Shown here: in pieces, positions 1 to 7,775 of the stretch
Position numbering within the stretch: the stretch's first letter is position 1
How the letters are laid out: the number at the start of each line of letters is the position of its first letter
From: Phenylobacterium sp.
GTDB taxonomy: Bacteria; Pseudomonadota; Alphaproteobacteria; Caulobacterales; Caulobacteraceae
Direction of reading: 5' to 3'
Assembly (NCBI RefSeq): GCF_004297125.1
Contig: NZ_SCVD01000024.1
Span: 186,001-250,000 of the forward strand
Length of the DNA: 64,000 nucleotides
Made by a program: the position numbers and the translations under genes
Notes under the pieces: generated by a model
Told to the model about the DNA's origin: nothing
The model's input: the letters and a program-made list of their open reading frames with translations, nothing else
The model's database searches: none

Positions 1-110
1 CGGGCGTCGAACTGAGCCCAGGTAATGACACGCTCGCCCTGCACCAGCGCCGGGCGCTCCGGTTGGGCGGCGGCGATCGCCTCCCACACGTCCGCGATTG
101 TCCACGCCAT
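1..110 (-). CDS. Acyl-CoA synthetase (AMP-dependent), N-terminus only
   Basis: The reverse strand opens with an ATG at 110 and runs off the left edge, giving about 36 residues beginning MAWTIADVWEAIAAAQPERP and continuing to a VITWAQFDAR segment. This is the usual N-terminus of AMP-forming fatty-acid/aryl-CoA ligases, where a short helix is followed by an ALVxGExxxTWxxFD strand. The catalytic AMP-binding motifs lie outside the window, so the substrate cannot be judged. It lies downstream of the Lrp-type regulator on the same strand, 84 bases away, and could be controlled by it. Confidence rests on this N-terminal pattern alone. Confidence 0.6.
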   Translation of the reverse strand, partial: MAWTIADVWEAIAAAQPERPALVQGERVITWAQFDA

Positions 111-194
111 GGCCGATACGCCTCCCGACACGCTCTTGTTCGTTGGAAGGAAGTTGGCGGCCTGCCGTGGGGTTATGTCAAACGGGGATGGTCG

Positions 195-656
195 CTAGAT
201 CGGGACGGCGGTCGTGGACTTGATCTGCTCCATGGCGAAGGCCGAGCTGACGTCCGAGAGCGGGACGGCGGCGATCAGGCGCTTGTAGAAGGCGTCATAG
301 GCGGCGATGTCGCGCACCAGCACCTTCAGCAGGTAGTCGGTGTCGCCGGACAGCCGGTAGAATTCGACCACCTCGGGCATCGAAGCGGCCGCGCCGGCGA
401 AGGCGTCCAGCCATTCCTGGTCGTGGCGATTGGTGCGCACGGAGACGAAGACCGCCAGGCTCAGGTCCAGCTTGCTGCGGTCCAGCAGCACCACCCGCTT
501 GGTGATGATCCCGGCGTCGGTCAGCCGCTTGATCCGCTTCCAGCACGGCGTCTGCGACAGGCCGACCAGCTGCGCCAGGTCCGCGATGGCGATAGTGGAG
601 TCCCGCTGCAGTTCTCGCAGGATGCGGCGGTCGACGGCGTCGAGAACGAGATCCAT
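195..656 (-). CDS. Lrp/AsnC family transcriptional regulator
   Basis: This 153-residue protein has the full Lrp/AsnC layout: an N-terminal winged helix-turn-helix (about residues 8-55, with DRRILRELQRD followed by LAQLVGLSQTPCWKRIKRL) and a C-terminal RAM ligand-binding domain (about 65-145). The family consists of feast/famine regulators that bind amino acids or related metabolites and oligomerise on DNA. The length is typical. The target cannot be read from the sequence; the acyl-CoA synthetase downstream on the same strand and the gene itself are the usual candidates. The start ATG at 656 is the first in frame and places the helix-turn-helix where expected. Confidence 0.93.
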   Translation of the reverse strand: MDLVLDAVDRRILRELQRDSTIAIADLAQLVGLSQTPCWKRIKRLTDAGIITKRVVLLDRSKLDLSLAVFVSVRTNRHDQEWLDAFAGAAASMPEVVEFYRLSGDTDYLLKVLVRDIAAYDAFYKRLIAAVPLSDVSSAFAMEQIKSTTAVPI

Positions 657-723
657 AGTCGTGGCTCCCCTCAGAGAACCAGATTCTAGCGTCGGGCCTG
701 GATGGAGGCCAGAGGTTCGTCTT

Positions 724-2322
724 CTAGTGCTCCAAGGGCGGCGGCCCGCTGGGCAGCGGGGCGGGCTTGGCGAACGGCACGATGATAAGAGCGACGGCGA
801 ACAGCAGGGCCATCAGCATGTAGGTGTCCGCGAACGCCAGGGTCGCCGCCTCGCGGCCCACGACCCGGCCCATGACCGCCTCGGCCATCTGCAGGGCGCG
901 GGCGCCGTCGGGAGTCCACTGCTGCGCCATCTGCGAGAGGCCTCCGATCATCTCCCGCGCCCTGTCCGGCTGCTCGCCCATGGCGGCCGACAGGCGGGCG
1001 GCATGGTCGCGGGTGAAATCGATCAGCCAGGTGTTCACCACCGCGATCCCGATGGCGCCGCCCAGGTTGCGCATCAGGTTGAACAGGCCCGACGCATAGC
1101 GCAGCTGGTCCGGCGGTACGCCGTTCAGCGCCATGCCCACCGCCGGGACGATGCACAGCAGCATGGCCAGGCCCCGCATCACCTGCGGCCAGAACAGCTC
1201 CCAGAAGCCCCACTCGGGCGTCACGTGGCTGAACATCCAGAGCGACAGGGCGAACATCGAGAAGCCGACCGCGATCACATAGCGGGCGTCCACCAGGGTG
1301 GAGAGCCGGGCCGCAATCGGGGCGGTGATGGTCATGGCGATCCCCGTGACGAACACGGTCAACCCGATCTGCAGGCTGGAGAACTCCCGGATCCGGCCGA
1401 GATAGACCGGCGTCAGGTAGGTGGCCGCGTAGAGGCCGAAGCCGATCACCACGTTCAGTGCGCAGGCCATGGCGAAGGTCGGCCGCTTGAATGGCGTGAG
1501 CTTCACCACGGGCATGGTGGAGAAGAACGTCCGCTCGAAGAACACCACGCAGCCGACGAAGGAGAACCAGGCGGCGGCCAGCACCTTCTCGTCGGTGAAC
1601 CACTCGTGGCGCGGGCCTTCCTCCAGCACGTACTGGAGGCCGCCCAGGAAGACGGCGAGCGAGGCCACGTGCAGCCAGTCGATGCGCTTCAGCATCGCGG
1701 GATTGGCGCCGTCCACCTTGCCCAGCAGGGGGAACAGGATGGTGATTGCGACGCCCGGCACGATGTTCATGAAGAACAGCCAGCGCCAGTCGTAGTACTC
1801 GGTGATCAGGCCGCCGACGCTGGGCCCCAAGGTGGGAGCCAGGGTCGAGACCATCCCTAGGATCGCCGGGATCATCGCCCGCTTCGGCCCGTCGAACATG
1901 GCGAAACCGGTGGCGAACACCAGCGGCACCATCGCGCCGCCCGTGAAGCCCTGGATGGCCCTGAACGCGATCATCGAATTGATGTCCCAGGCCAGGCCGC
2001 ACAGCAGGCTGGAGAGCGTGAACAGGCCTGCCGAGAGCGTGAACAGCCAGCGGGTCGAAACCGCCTGGGACAGGAAGGCCGCCAGCGGGATCATGACGAT
2101 CTCGGCCATCAGATAGGCGGTCTGCACCCAGGCGATCTCGTCGGGCCCGGCGTTCAGCCCGGCCTGGATCGAGTTCAGCGAGGCAGCGACGATCTGGATG
2201 TCCAGCAGCGCCATGAACTGACCGAAGGCCATGATCGCGAAGATCAGCAGCTTGCGGCTCTCGCTGAGCGAAGCCGGCCCGACGGGCGGCGCGCCGGCGG
2301 CGGAAGCGGTTGCGACAGTCAT
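724..2322 (-). CDS. DHA2-family MFS drug efflux permease (EmrB-like)
   Basis: A 532-residue, 14-helix-type MFS protein of the EmrB/QacA class. The first helix contains the FMALLDIQIVAASL segment and residues about 162-173 carry the antiporter motif C (APTLGPSVGG), typical of drug:proton exporters. In Gram-negative bacteria EmrB pairs with the membrane-fusion protein EmrA and an outer-membrane channel. Here an EmrA-like gene is present but on the other strand, at the far end of the tetR-thioesterase-emrA operon. I chose ATG 2322 because the hydrophobic first helix follows within 30 residues; an in-frame extension upstream would run through the intergenic palindrome and into the tetR gene. Confidence 0.93.
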   Translation of the reverse strand: MTVATASAAGAPPVGPASLSESRKLLIFAIMAFGQFMALLDIQIVAASLNSIQAGLNAGPDEIAWVQTAYLMAEIVMIPLAAFLSQAVSTRWLFTLSAGLFTLSSLLCGLAWDINSMIAFRAIQGFTGGAMVPLVFATGFAMFDGPKRAMIPAILGMVSTLAPTLGPSVGGLITEYYDWRWLFFMNIVPGVAITILFPLLGKVDGANPAMLKRIDWLHVASLAVFLGGLQYVLEEGPRHEWFTDEKVLAAAWFSFVGCVVFFERTFFSTMPVVKLTPFKRPTFAMACALNVVIGFGLYAATYLTPVYLGRIREFSSLQIGLTVFVTGIAMTITAPIAARLSTLVDARYVIAVGFSMFALSLWMFSHVTPEWGFWELFWPQVMRGLAMLLCIVPAVGMALNGVPPDQLRYASGLFNLMRNLGGAIGIAVVNTWLIDFTRDHAARLSAAMGEQPDRAREMIGGLSQMAQQWTPDGARALQMAEAVMGRVVGREAATLAFADTYMLMALLFAVALIIVPFAKPAPLPSGPPPLEH

Positions 2323-2348
2323 GGTCCTTGCGCTCCGGCGGTCGGCGC

Positions 2349-2372
2349 TTAATATTATGAGCATCATATAAA
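2349..2372. promoter_or_regulatory. Candidate TetR operator between divergent efflux genes
   Basis: A 24-base AT-rich imperfect palindrome (9 of 12 possible pairs) centred between 2360 and 2361, in an otherwise GC-rich stretch. It lies 26 bases upstream of the emrB-like start and 13 bases upstream of the tetR start. A TetR-family gene divergent from its target with one palindrome between them is the textbook arrangement, so this is the likely binding site for repression of both directions. Confidence 0.55.
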
Positions 2373-2385
2373 CGCGGGCAAGCCC

Positions 2386-2970
2386 ATGCGCTATAGCGAG
2401 ACCCACAAGGAAGAGACTCGGAAGAAGGTCGTGAAGGCCGCGGCCAAGGCCGTTCGGGCCAAGGGGCCGGAGGGCGTCGGCGTCGCCGAGATCATGGCCG
2501 AGGCCGGCCTGACCCACGGCGGCTTCTACGCCCACTTCCCGAACAAGGAGGCCCTGGTGGTCGCCGCCATCGAGGAAGCCTTCGGGCAGAGCTCGCGACG
2601 CTTCGGGAAGATGACCGACGGCCTTGTCCCCGCCGAGGCGCTGGCGAGGTTCGTGGATCTCTACGTCACCCCGGAGCACCGGGCGCATCCCGAGCGGGGC
2701 TGCCCGGTCGCGGGCCTTTCCAGCGAACTGCCGCGGCAGGGCCTGCCGGTGCGCGAGGCCTACGAGCGCGGCGTGCGCAGCCTGGTGGGCCGGATCGCGA
2801 ACTGGCTGCCGGAAGGCACGAGGGACCGCGACAGCCTGGCCGCCTCCATCGTGGCCGAGATGGCCGGGACGGTGGCGCTGTCACGCGCCATCTCCGACGA
2901 TGAGGAAGCCGATCGCCTGCTCGCCGCGGCGCGGGCCGGCATCAAGGCCCGCATGGGGATCGTCCAGTGA
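2386..2970 (+). CDS. TetR/AcrR family transcriptional regulator
   Basis: This 194-residue protein has the TetR N-terminal DNA-binding domain (helix-turn-helix around residues 31-51, GVAEIMAEAGLTHGGFYAHF followed by NKEAL) and a variable C-terminal ligand domain of the TetR_C type. It is the first gene of a three-gene operon; its stop overlaps the next start by four bases. It very probably represses its own operon and the divergent EmrB-like exporter, released by a transported compound. The inducer cannot be predicted. Confidence 0.93.
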   Translation: MRYSETHKEETRKKVVKAAAKAVRAKGPEGVGVAEIMAEAGLTHGGFYAHFPNKEALVVAAIEEAFGQSSRRFGKMTDGLVPAEALARFVDLYVTPEHRAHPERGCPVAGLSSELPRQGLPVREAYERGVRSLVGRIANWLPEGTRDRDSLAASIVAEMAGTVALSRAISDDEEADRLLAAARAGIKARMGIVQ

Positions 2971-3425
2971 ACGCCGTCGCGCCCGACCTGTCGAAGCTCT
3001 CCGGCCTGGAGCAGCTGCGATACGCCTTCGATCCGGCGCGGCCGGAACGTGCTCCGGGCATCGGCCGGACGCTGGGCTTCTCGGTCATCGAGATGGAGGA
3101 GGGCCGGGTGGTCTTCGGCGGCCATCCGGACGAGAGCGTCTACAATCCGATCGGGACCGTCCATGGCGGCTATGCGGCCACCCTGCTGGACAGTTGCGTG
3201 GGCTGCGCCGTGCATTCCGCGCTGAAGGCGGGGCAGGGCTATACGACCCTGGAGCTCAAGGTCGCCTACCACCGCGCCATGACCAAAGACACCGGCCCGG
3301 TCCGCGCCGAGGGCAAGGTGATCCAAGTGGGCCGCCGGGCCGCCTTCGCCGAGGGCCGGCTCACCGACCTGGAGGGCCGCCTGTACGCGACCGCGACCTC
3401 CACCCTGCTGGTGTTCGACCGATGA
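2967..3425 (+). CDS. PaaI-family (hotdog) thioesterase
   Basis: A 152-residue single hotdog-fold protein. The signature is the stretch around residues 60-75 (NPIGTVHGGYAATLLDS), where HGG and the following Asp form the active site of PaaI/4HBT acyl-CoA thioesterases. It starts with GTG at 2967 overlapping the tetR stop, and its own stop overlaps the emrA-like start, so the three genes are translationally coupled. A thioesterase inside an efflux operon suggests the exported or inducing compound may be an aryl- or acyl-CoA-derived acid, but this is inference. Confidence 0.88.
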   Translation: MNAVAPDLSKLSGLEQLRYAFDPARPERAPGIGRTLGFSVIEMEEGRVVFGGHPDESVYNPIGTVHGGYAATLLDSCVGCAVHSALKAGQGYTTLELKVAYHRAMTKDTGPVRAEGKVIQVGRRAAFAEGRLTDLEGRLYATATSTLLVFDR

Positions 3426-4534
3426 AAATGGAAACCGTCACCGAAGGCGTGCCCGTCAAGGCCAGGCGCAGGTTGCCGCCCCGGGGCGTGCTGATGCTGG
3501 GCGCGGCCCTGGTCGTGGGCGCCGCCGGCTACACCTACATCCACTCGGCCAAGGCCTCGGCCACCACCGACAACGCCTATGTGAAGACCGACGTCACCAT
3601 CGTGGCGCCGCGGGTGCGGGGCCATGTGGCCGAGGTGCTGGTGCGCGACAATCAGCCGGTGAAGGCCGGCCAGGTGCTGGTGCGCCTGGATCCCGAGGAA
3701 TACGCCGCCCGCGTGGCCTCGGCCCAGGGCGATCTGGCCATCGCCGAGGCCGCGATCGCCTCGGCGCAAGCCGCCCTCGGCCGCCTGGGCTCCGAGGAGG
3801 CGATGGCCGTGGCCGAAGTCCGCGAGGCCGAGACCGGCATCCGCGCCGCCGACGCCGAAGCGGTCCGGGCGAAGGCCGACTGGGTTCGCTACGATGCGTT
3901 GCTGAAGACCGGCTACGCGCCGCGCCGCGACGCCGACCGGATCCAGACCCACGCCGTGGCCGCCGCGGCGGCGGCCGACAAGACCCGCGCCATGCTTGCG
4001 GTCAGCCGTAGCCAGGCTAGCGTCACCGCCAGCCGCCGGGGCGAACTGCTCGCCGCCATCGCCCAGGCCAGGGCCCAGCGCCAGAAGGCCGCCGCAGCCC
4101 TCGACCTGGCTCGCCAGGACCAGCAGCACGTAGAGATCCGCGCGCCGGTGGCGGGCGTGGTCGGCGACCGCCAGGCCAATGTCGGCGACTATGTCCAGCC
4201 CGGCTCGCGGCTGCTGGTCGTCAATCCGCTGGACCGGCTCTACATCACCGCCAACTTCAAGGAGACCCAGACCGCCCGGATGCTGAACGGCCAGGCGGCC
4301 AAGGTGAAGGTCGACGCCCTGCCGGGCGTGGTCCTGAAGGCGCACGTGGACAGCTTCGCCCCCGGCACCGGCTCGGAGTTCGCCTTGCTGCCGTTCGAGC
4401 CCGGGGTCGGCAACTTCACCAAGATCGTCCAGCGCGTGCCCGTGCGCCTACGCTTCGATCCCGGCCAGCCGGGGGTGGCCAAGCTGCGCCCCGGCCTGTC
4501 CGCCAAGGTCACGGTCGAACTGGAAGGCGAGTAG
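3422..4534 (+). CDS. EmrA/HlyD-family periplasmic adaptor of the efflux pump
   Basis: A 370-residue membrane-fusion protein. Residues 1-20 are cytoplasmic and basic, about 21-40 form one membrane anchor, and TTDNAYVKTD (48-57) is the hallmark that follows it in EmrA/HlyD proteins. Two biotinyl-lipoyl-like halves (around 60-90 and 240-275) flank an Ala-rich coiled-coil hairpin. It would bridge the EmrB-like permease encoded divergently at 724-2322 to an outer-membrane channel that is not encoded in the window. The gene starts at ATG 3422, overlapping the thioesterase stop by four bases. Confidence 0.92.
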   Translation: MKMETVTEGVPVKARRRLPPRGVLMLGAALVVGAAGYTYIHSAKASATTDNAYVKTDVTIVAPRVRGHVAEVLVRDNQPVKAGQVLVRLDPEEYAARVASAQGDLAIAEAAIASAQAALGRLGSEEAMAVAEVREAETGIRAADAEAVRAKADWVRYDALLKTGYAPRRDADRIQTHAVAAAAAADKTRAMLAVSRSQASVTASRRGELLAAIAQARAQRQKAAAALDLARQDQQHVEIRAPVAGVVGDRQANVGDYVQPGSRLLVVNPLDRLYITANFKETQTARMLNGQAAKVKVDALPGVVLKAHVDSFAPGTGSEFALLPFEPGVGNFTKIVQRVPVRLRFDPGQPGVAKLRPGLSAKVTVELEGE

Positions 4535-4563
4535 CAAATCTGAATCCGGTCTCAGACAAAGCC

Positions 4564-4592
4564 GTTATTCCCACTTATATAGTAGGAATAAC
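4564..4592. promoter_or_regulatory. Perfect 8-base inverted repeat over a probable -10 region
   Basis: GTTATTCC at 4564-4571 and GGAATAAC at 4585-4592 form perfect arms with a 13-base spacer containing TATAGT at 4578-4583, a good -10 match. The element ends 8 bases before the downstream ATG at 4601. It can be an operator covering the promoter, or, if transcribed, a hairpin close to the start codon. The AT-rich composition contrasts with the flanks. Confidence 0.5.
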
Positions 4593-4600
4593 GTCGGGCC

Positions 4601-5239
4601 ATGCCGGAAGCCCGTATCGAGCTTGAAATGGACGATGGCGCCCTGGACGCCTTCGTCGCCTGTCCCGACAGCCCGGGCCGCAAGCCACCGATTCTGTTGC
4701 TTTCCCGGCGGAATGGACCCGCCAAAACGGCGGAATCCCGGGCCCGGCGCCTATCCGCCCACAATTATTTCGTCCTCGCGCCCGATCTATCGGGCCTCTC
4801 GGCGGACGACAGGCGGGAGGCCGCTCGGGCCTGCCTGGACCATCTCACCGACGAGCGCCGGGTGGATGACACGCGGGTCGGCGTGCTGGGTTTCGGGTCC
4901 GGCGCCGACCTCGCGCTTGCCCTGGCGGCAGGTCGGGCCGAGCGGATCGCCGCGGTCGCGGCCTATGGCGCGCGGGGTTTCGGCCCCAGGGCCGTGCTGG
5001 AAATATCGCAGAAAATCAATGGATTGGTTCGCCTTGGCTATGCGATGGGCGCGGTCCCCGCCCGCGCGGGCCTGCTCGAGGCGGCGCTTAACCTATCGGG
5101 CGTGCTGTTCGACATCGAAGTCTACGAGGACGAGCCCCGCTGGTCCGAGCTGCTGGATTTCTTCGGCCGTGGCCTCGGCGCGTCAGCGTCGGAGAGCGAT
5201 GATGGAACAGGAGCCGCGCGTCACGCGCTCAACCCTTAG
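4601..5239 (+). CDS. Degenerate dienelactone hydrolase-like alpha/beta-hydrolase
   Basis: A 212-residue protein with the dienelactone hydrolase outline: an N-terminal strand pair, PxxLLLS around 30-35, APDL at 60-63, RVGVLGFGSGADLALALAA at 92-110 and a C-terminal helix. In dienelactone hydrolases the elbow reads GFCxGG with a nucleophilic cysteine. Here it is GFGSGA (97-102), so the nucleophile position is glycine, and the usual C-terminal histidine (HGF) is not recognisable. It may be non-catalytic or use Ser100 differently. It has its own promoter region with an inverted repeat. Function unknown. Confidence 0.75.
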   Translation: MPEARIELEMDDGALDAFVACPDSPGRKPPILLLSRRNGPAKTAESRARRLSAHNYFVLAPDLSGLSADDRREAARACLDHLTDERRVDDTRVGVLGFGSGADLALALAAGRAERIAAVAAYGARGFGPRAVLEISQKINGLVRLGYAMGAVPARAGLLEAALNLSGVLFDIEVYEDEPRWSELLDFFGRGLGASASESDDGTGAARHALNP

Positions 5240-5359
5240 ACGACTGATGTGACGCATCTTCTGTAGCGCCCGACGCGCGCGGCGCTAGGATACCCAAAGC
5301 GACTCGGTCACGGCGACCCCCGCCGGGACCTCGCGCCAACATTTTAGCCGGGGGAGCCC

Positions 5360-5620
5360 ATGGCCACGGAAAAGAAGACGAACGCCCTGCAGAAGCCGCT
5401 GACGCCCTCCGCCGAACTGGCGGCCGTCGTAGGCGCTGGCCAGCTTTCGCGCGGTGAGACCGTCTCGAAGATCTGGGAATACATCAAGAAGAACAACCTG
5501 CAGAACCCCGCCAACAAGCGCGAGATCCTGGCCGACGCCAAGCTCAAGCCCGTGTTCGACGGCAAGGACAAGGTCAGCATGTTCGAGATGAACAAGCACC
5601 TTGCGAAGCACCTGAAGTAG
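5360..5620 (+). CDS. SWIB/MDM2 domain protein
   Basis: An 86-residue protein almost entirely made of one SWIB domain (about 13-86): LTPSAELAAVVGAGQLSRGE, then KIWEYIKKNNLQNPANKREI and a C-terminal FEMNKHLAKHL helix. Stand-alone SWIB proteins occur in many bacteria, and in chlamydiae one is linked to chromatin or topoisomerase, but the role in alphaproteobacteria is not settled. A strong ribosome site (GGGGGAG) precedes ATG 5360, and a Rho-independent-type terminator follows, so it is a monocistronic, probably well-expressed gene. Confidence 0.93.
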   Translation: MATEKKTNALQKPLTPSAELAAVVGAGQLSRGETVSKIWEYIKKNNLQNPANKREILADAKLKPVFDGKDKVSMFEMNKHLAKHLK

Positions 5621-5663
5621 GACGTGTGCGGCGCCTCCATGCGCCGCCGCCTTCTACGGAAAA

Positions 5664-5708
5664 GAGAGACCTCGCGGGCCGCTCGCCCTGCGAGGTCTCT
5701 TCACTTTT
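5664..5708 (+). terminator. Terminator after the SWIB gene
   Basis: An 11-bp perfect stem (5665-5675 with 5690-5700) with a 14-base GC-rich loop, followed by a short T-containing run (TCACTTTT). It lies 45 bases after the SWIB stop. Confidence 0.85.
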
Positions 5709-5778
5709 GGACCGAGCCCTTACATAAGGGCCGACCTGAGCGGCCCGGGCCGCCATATCCCTTCTCACGGACGCTTTC

Positions 5779-6528
5779 GTGACCTCGCCCAACAGAGCCA
5801 TCATCCTCGCCGCTGGGCAGGGCAAGCGCCTCCTGCCGCTCACCGAGGCGCGTCCGAAGTGCCTGATCGAGCTTTCGGGCCGCGCCCTGCTGGCCTGGCA
5901 GCTGCTGCGCCTGCAGGCGGCCGGCGTGCAGGAGGCGGTGATCGTCACCGGGTTCCGCGCCGACGCCGTCGAGGCCGAGGTCGCGGCCCTGAGTCTCGAC
6001 ATGCCCGTGCGGCTGGCCTTCAACCCCTTCTACACGGTGTCAGACAACACCGCCTCGTGCTGGATCGTACGCCAGGAGTTCGACCGCGAGGTGCTGGTCC
6101 TGAACGGCGACACCCTGTTCGGCCCGGGCGTGGCCGAGCGCCTGCTGGCTGCGCCACCGGCCGAGATCACCGTCGCAATCGACCGTAAGCCGGCTTACGA
6201 CGCGGACGACATGAAGGTGCTGACCGAAGCGGGCCGCCTCGTGGCCATTGGCAAGACGATCGAGGCCTACGACGCCGAGTCCATCGGCTTCCTGCGGTTC
6301 TCTGTCGAAGGCGCCGCCAAGTTCGCCGCCGGCGTCGAGAAGGTGCTGCAGACGCCGGATGGCCTGCGCCGCTGGTACCTGTCGGTCATCGATGAGCTGG
6401 CCCGCGCGGGCGTCGACGTGAAGGTCGCCTCCATCGAGGGCCTCGAATGGGGCGAGATGGATTTCCCGCAGGACGTCGAGAACCTGAATCGCCTGTCGAG
6501 CGGCTGGACGGCGCCGGCCCGCGCCTAG
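5779..6528 (+). CDS. Sugar/phosphocholine-type nucleotidyltransferase
   Basis: A 249-residue single-domain nucleotidyltransferase. The N-terminus has the NTP-binding signature (IILAAGQGKRLLPLTEARPK at 8-27, with Gly13, Gly15, Arg17 and Lys27), and a GDT metal-binding triplet sits near residue 112. This is the LicC/RfbA-like class that activates phosphocholine or sugar phosphates with CTP or another NTP. The start is GTG 5779. It is adjacent to, but not clearly in one transcript with, the sphingolipid block that begins at 7.8 kb, so a role in making an activated head group is possible but unproven. Confidence 0.85.
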   Translation: MTSPNRAIILAAGQGKRLLPLTEARPKCLIELSGRALLAWQLLRLQAAGVQEAVIVTGFRADAVEAEVAALSLDMPVRLAFNPFYTVSDNTASCWIVRQEFDREVLVLNGDTLFGPGVAERLLAAPPAEITVAIDRKPAYDADDMKVLTEAGRLVAIGKTIEAYDAESIGFLRFSVEGAAKFAAGVEKVLQTPDGLRRWYLSVIDELARAGVDVKVASIEGLEWGEMDFPQDVENLNRLSSGWTAPARA

Positions 6529-6695
6529 GCGCCTGATCTCATAGCGATGATGCCTGAAGAATAGGCGCATGTGGCCTGTTGGGCGGCCGTCCTGGCCCCC
6601 GCCGATGCGTGGCAACAACTTCGAAAGGCTGGCAACCTTAGCGTCCCGACTTTGCGCGCCTGTGGTGGGCGCCGCCCAGTTGCGGCAGAGGTTCC

Positions 6696-7775
6696 GTGTC
6701 CGACAACGATGAGGCGCTGGTCCCGGAGCGGATCCTCGAGCTCTCCGAGCGACTTTCGACGGCCGCGGCCACCAGCATCGGCGAGATCGCCCGCATCAAC
6801 CGCGAAGCCAAGATGCTAGCCATCAACGCGCTGATCACCGCCGCGCGCGCCGGCGAAGCGGGGCGTGGCTTCGCCGTCGTCGCCGAGGAGTTCAAGCAGA
6901 TCTCGTCGCGCATCGACGAGGTGACGGCCGACCTGGAGAGTCAGGTCCAGGGCAACCTGAAGGAGCTCTCCGCGGTCGGCGGGGCGATCCTGGGTCACCT
7001 GCGCGGTCAGCGGCTGGCCGACCTGGCGCTCAACGCCATCGAGATCATCGACCGGAACCTCTACGAGCGGACCTGCGACGTCCGCTGGTGGGCCACCGAC
7101 TCAGCAGTCGTGGACTGTGCGACGGCGGCCACGGACGCGGCGGCCGCGCACGCCAGCAGCCGTCTGAAGGTCATCCTCGACGCCTACACGGTGTACCTCG
7201 ACCTATGGATTTGCGACGCCCGCGGCCGGGTGATCGCCACCGGCCGGCCCGAGCGCTATCCGCGCGTCGCCGGCAGTTCGGTCGCGAACGCGGCGTGGTT
7301 CAAGAACGCCAAGTCCACCGCGTCGGGCCAGGAGTTCGTCGCCTGCGACGTGGATCGCGAAGTGCTGCTGAACGACGCGCCGGTCGCCACCTACGCCGCC
7401 GCCATCCGCCGCGAAGGGTCGGTGACCGGCGAGGTCATCGGCGTGCTGGGCATCCATTTCGACTGGCAGCCCCAGGCCCGCGCGGTGGTCGATGGTGTCC
7501 GCCTGACCGAGGAGGAGCAACACCGCTCGCGCGTCCTCCTGCTGGACCGCACGGGCCGGGTGCTGGCCGCCTCGGACCGGCGCGGCGAACTCACCGATCG
7601 TTTCCAGCTGCCCGCCACCGTGGTCAGCATGGGCAGCTATGCGGATCAGGGCGTGACCGTCGGCTATGCGCTGACGCCAGGCTACGAGACCTACGAAGGG
7701 CTGGGCTGGTACGGCTGCATCGTCCAGGAGGAGCGCCGGGCGCACGCCCCGTCCGAGCGCGCGGACGCCGCCTAG
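6696..7775 (+). CDS. Soluble methyl-accepting chemotaxis-like protein with C-terminal Cache-like domain
   Basis: A 359-residue protein. Residues about 40-66 hold the MCP hairpin tip (INALITAARAGEAGRGFAVV then AEE), flanked by short coiled-coil arms (10-120). After NLYERTCDVRWWATD (about 129-143) come two alpha/beta repeats resembling a double Cache sensor. No transmembrane segment or signal peptide is visible, so both parts should be cytoplasmic, and the sensor lies C-terminal to the signalling hairpin, the reverse of ordinary chemoreceptors. It begins with GTG 6696 behind AGAGG. Its stop overlaps the convergent gene by four bases. Confidence 0.85.
   Translation: MSDNDEALVPERILELSERLSTAAATSIGEIARINREAKMLAINALITAARAGEAGRGFAVVAEEFKQISSRIDEVTADLESQVQGNLKELSAVGGAILGHLRGQRLADLALNAIEIIDRNLYERTCDVRWWATDSAVVDCATAATDAAAAHASSRLKVILDAYTVYLDLWICDARGRVIATGRPERYPRVAGSSVANAAWFKNAKSTASGQEFVACDVDREVLLNDAPVATYAAAIRREGSVTGEVIGVLGIHFDWQPQARAVVDGVRLTEEEQHRSRVLLLDRTGRVLAASDRRGELTDRFQLPATVVSMGSYADQGVTVGYALTPGYETYEGLGWYGCIVQEERRAHAPSERADAA

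Noticed and set aside
430..2002. Long open frames opposite and out of frame with the emrB-like gene and the Lrp gene
   Set aside because: Their translations are rich in Arg, Gly, His and Pro without motifs, as expected from GC-rich third codon positions; the true genes show clear domains.
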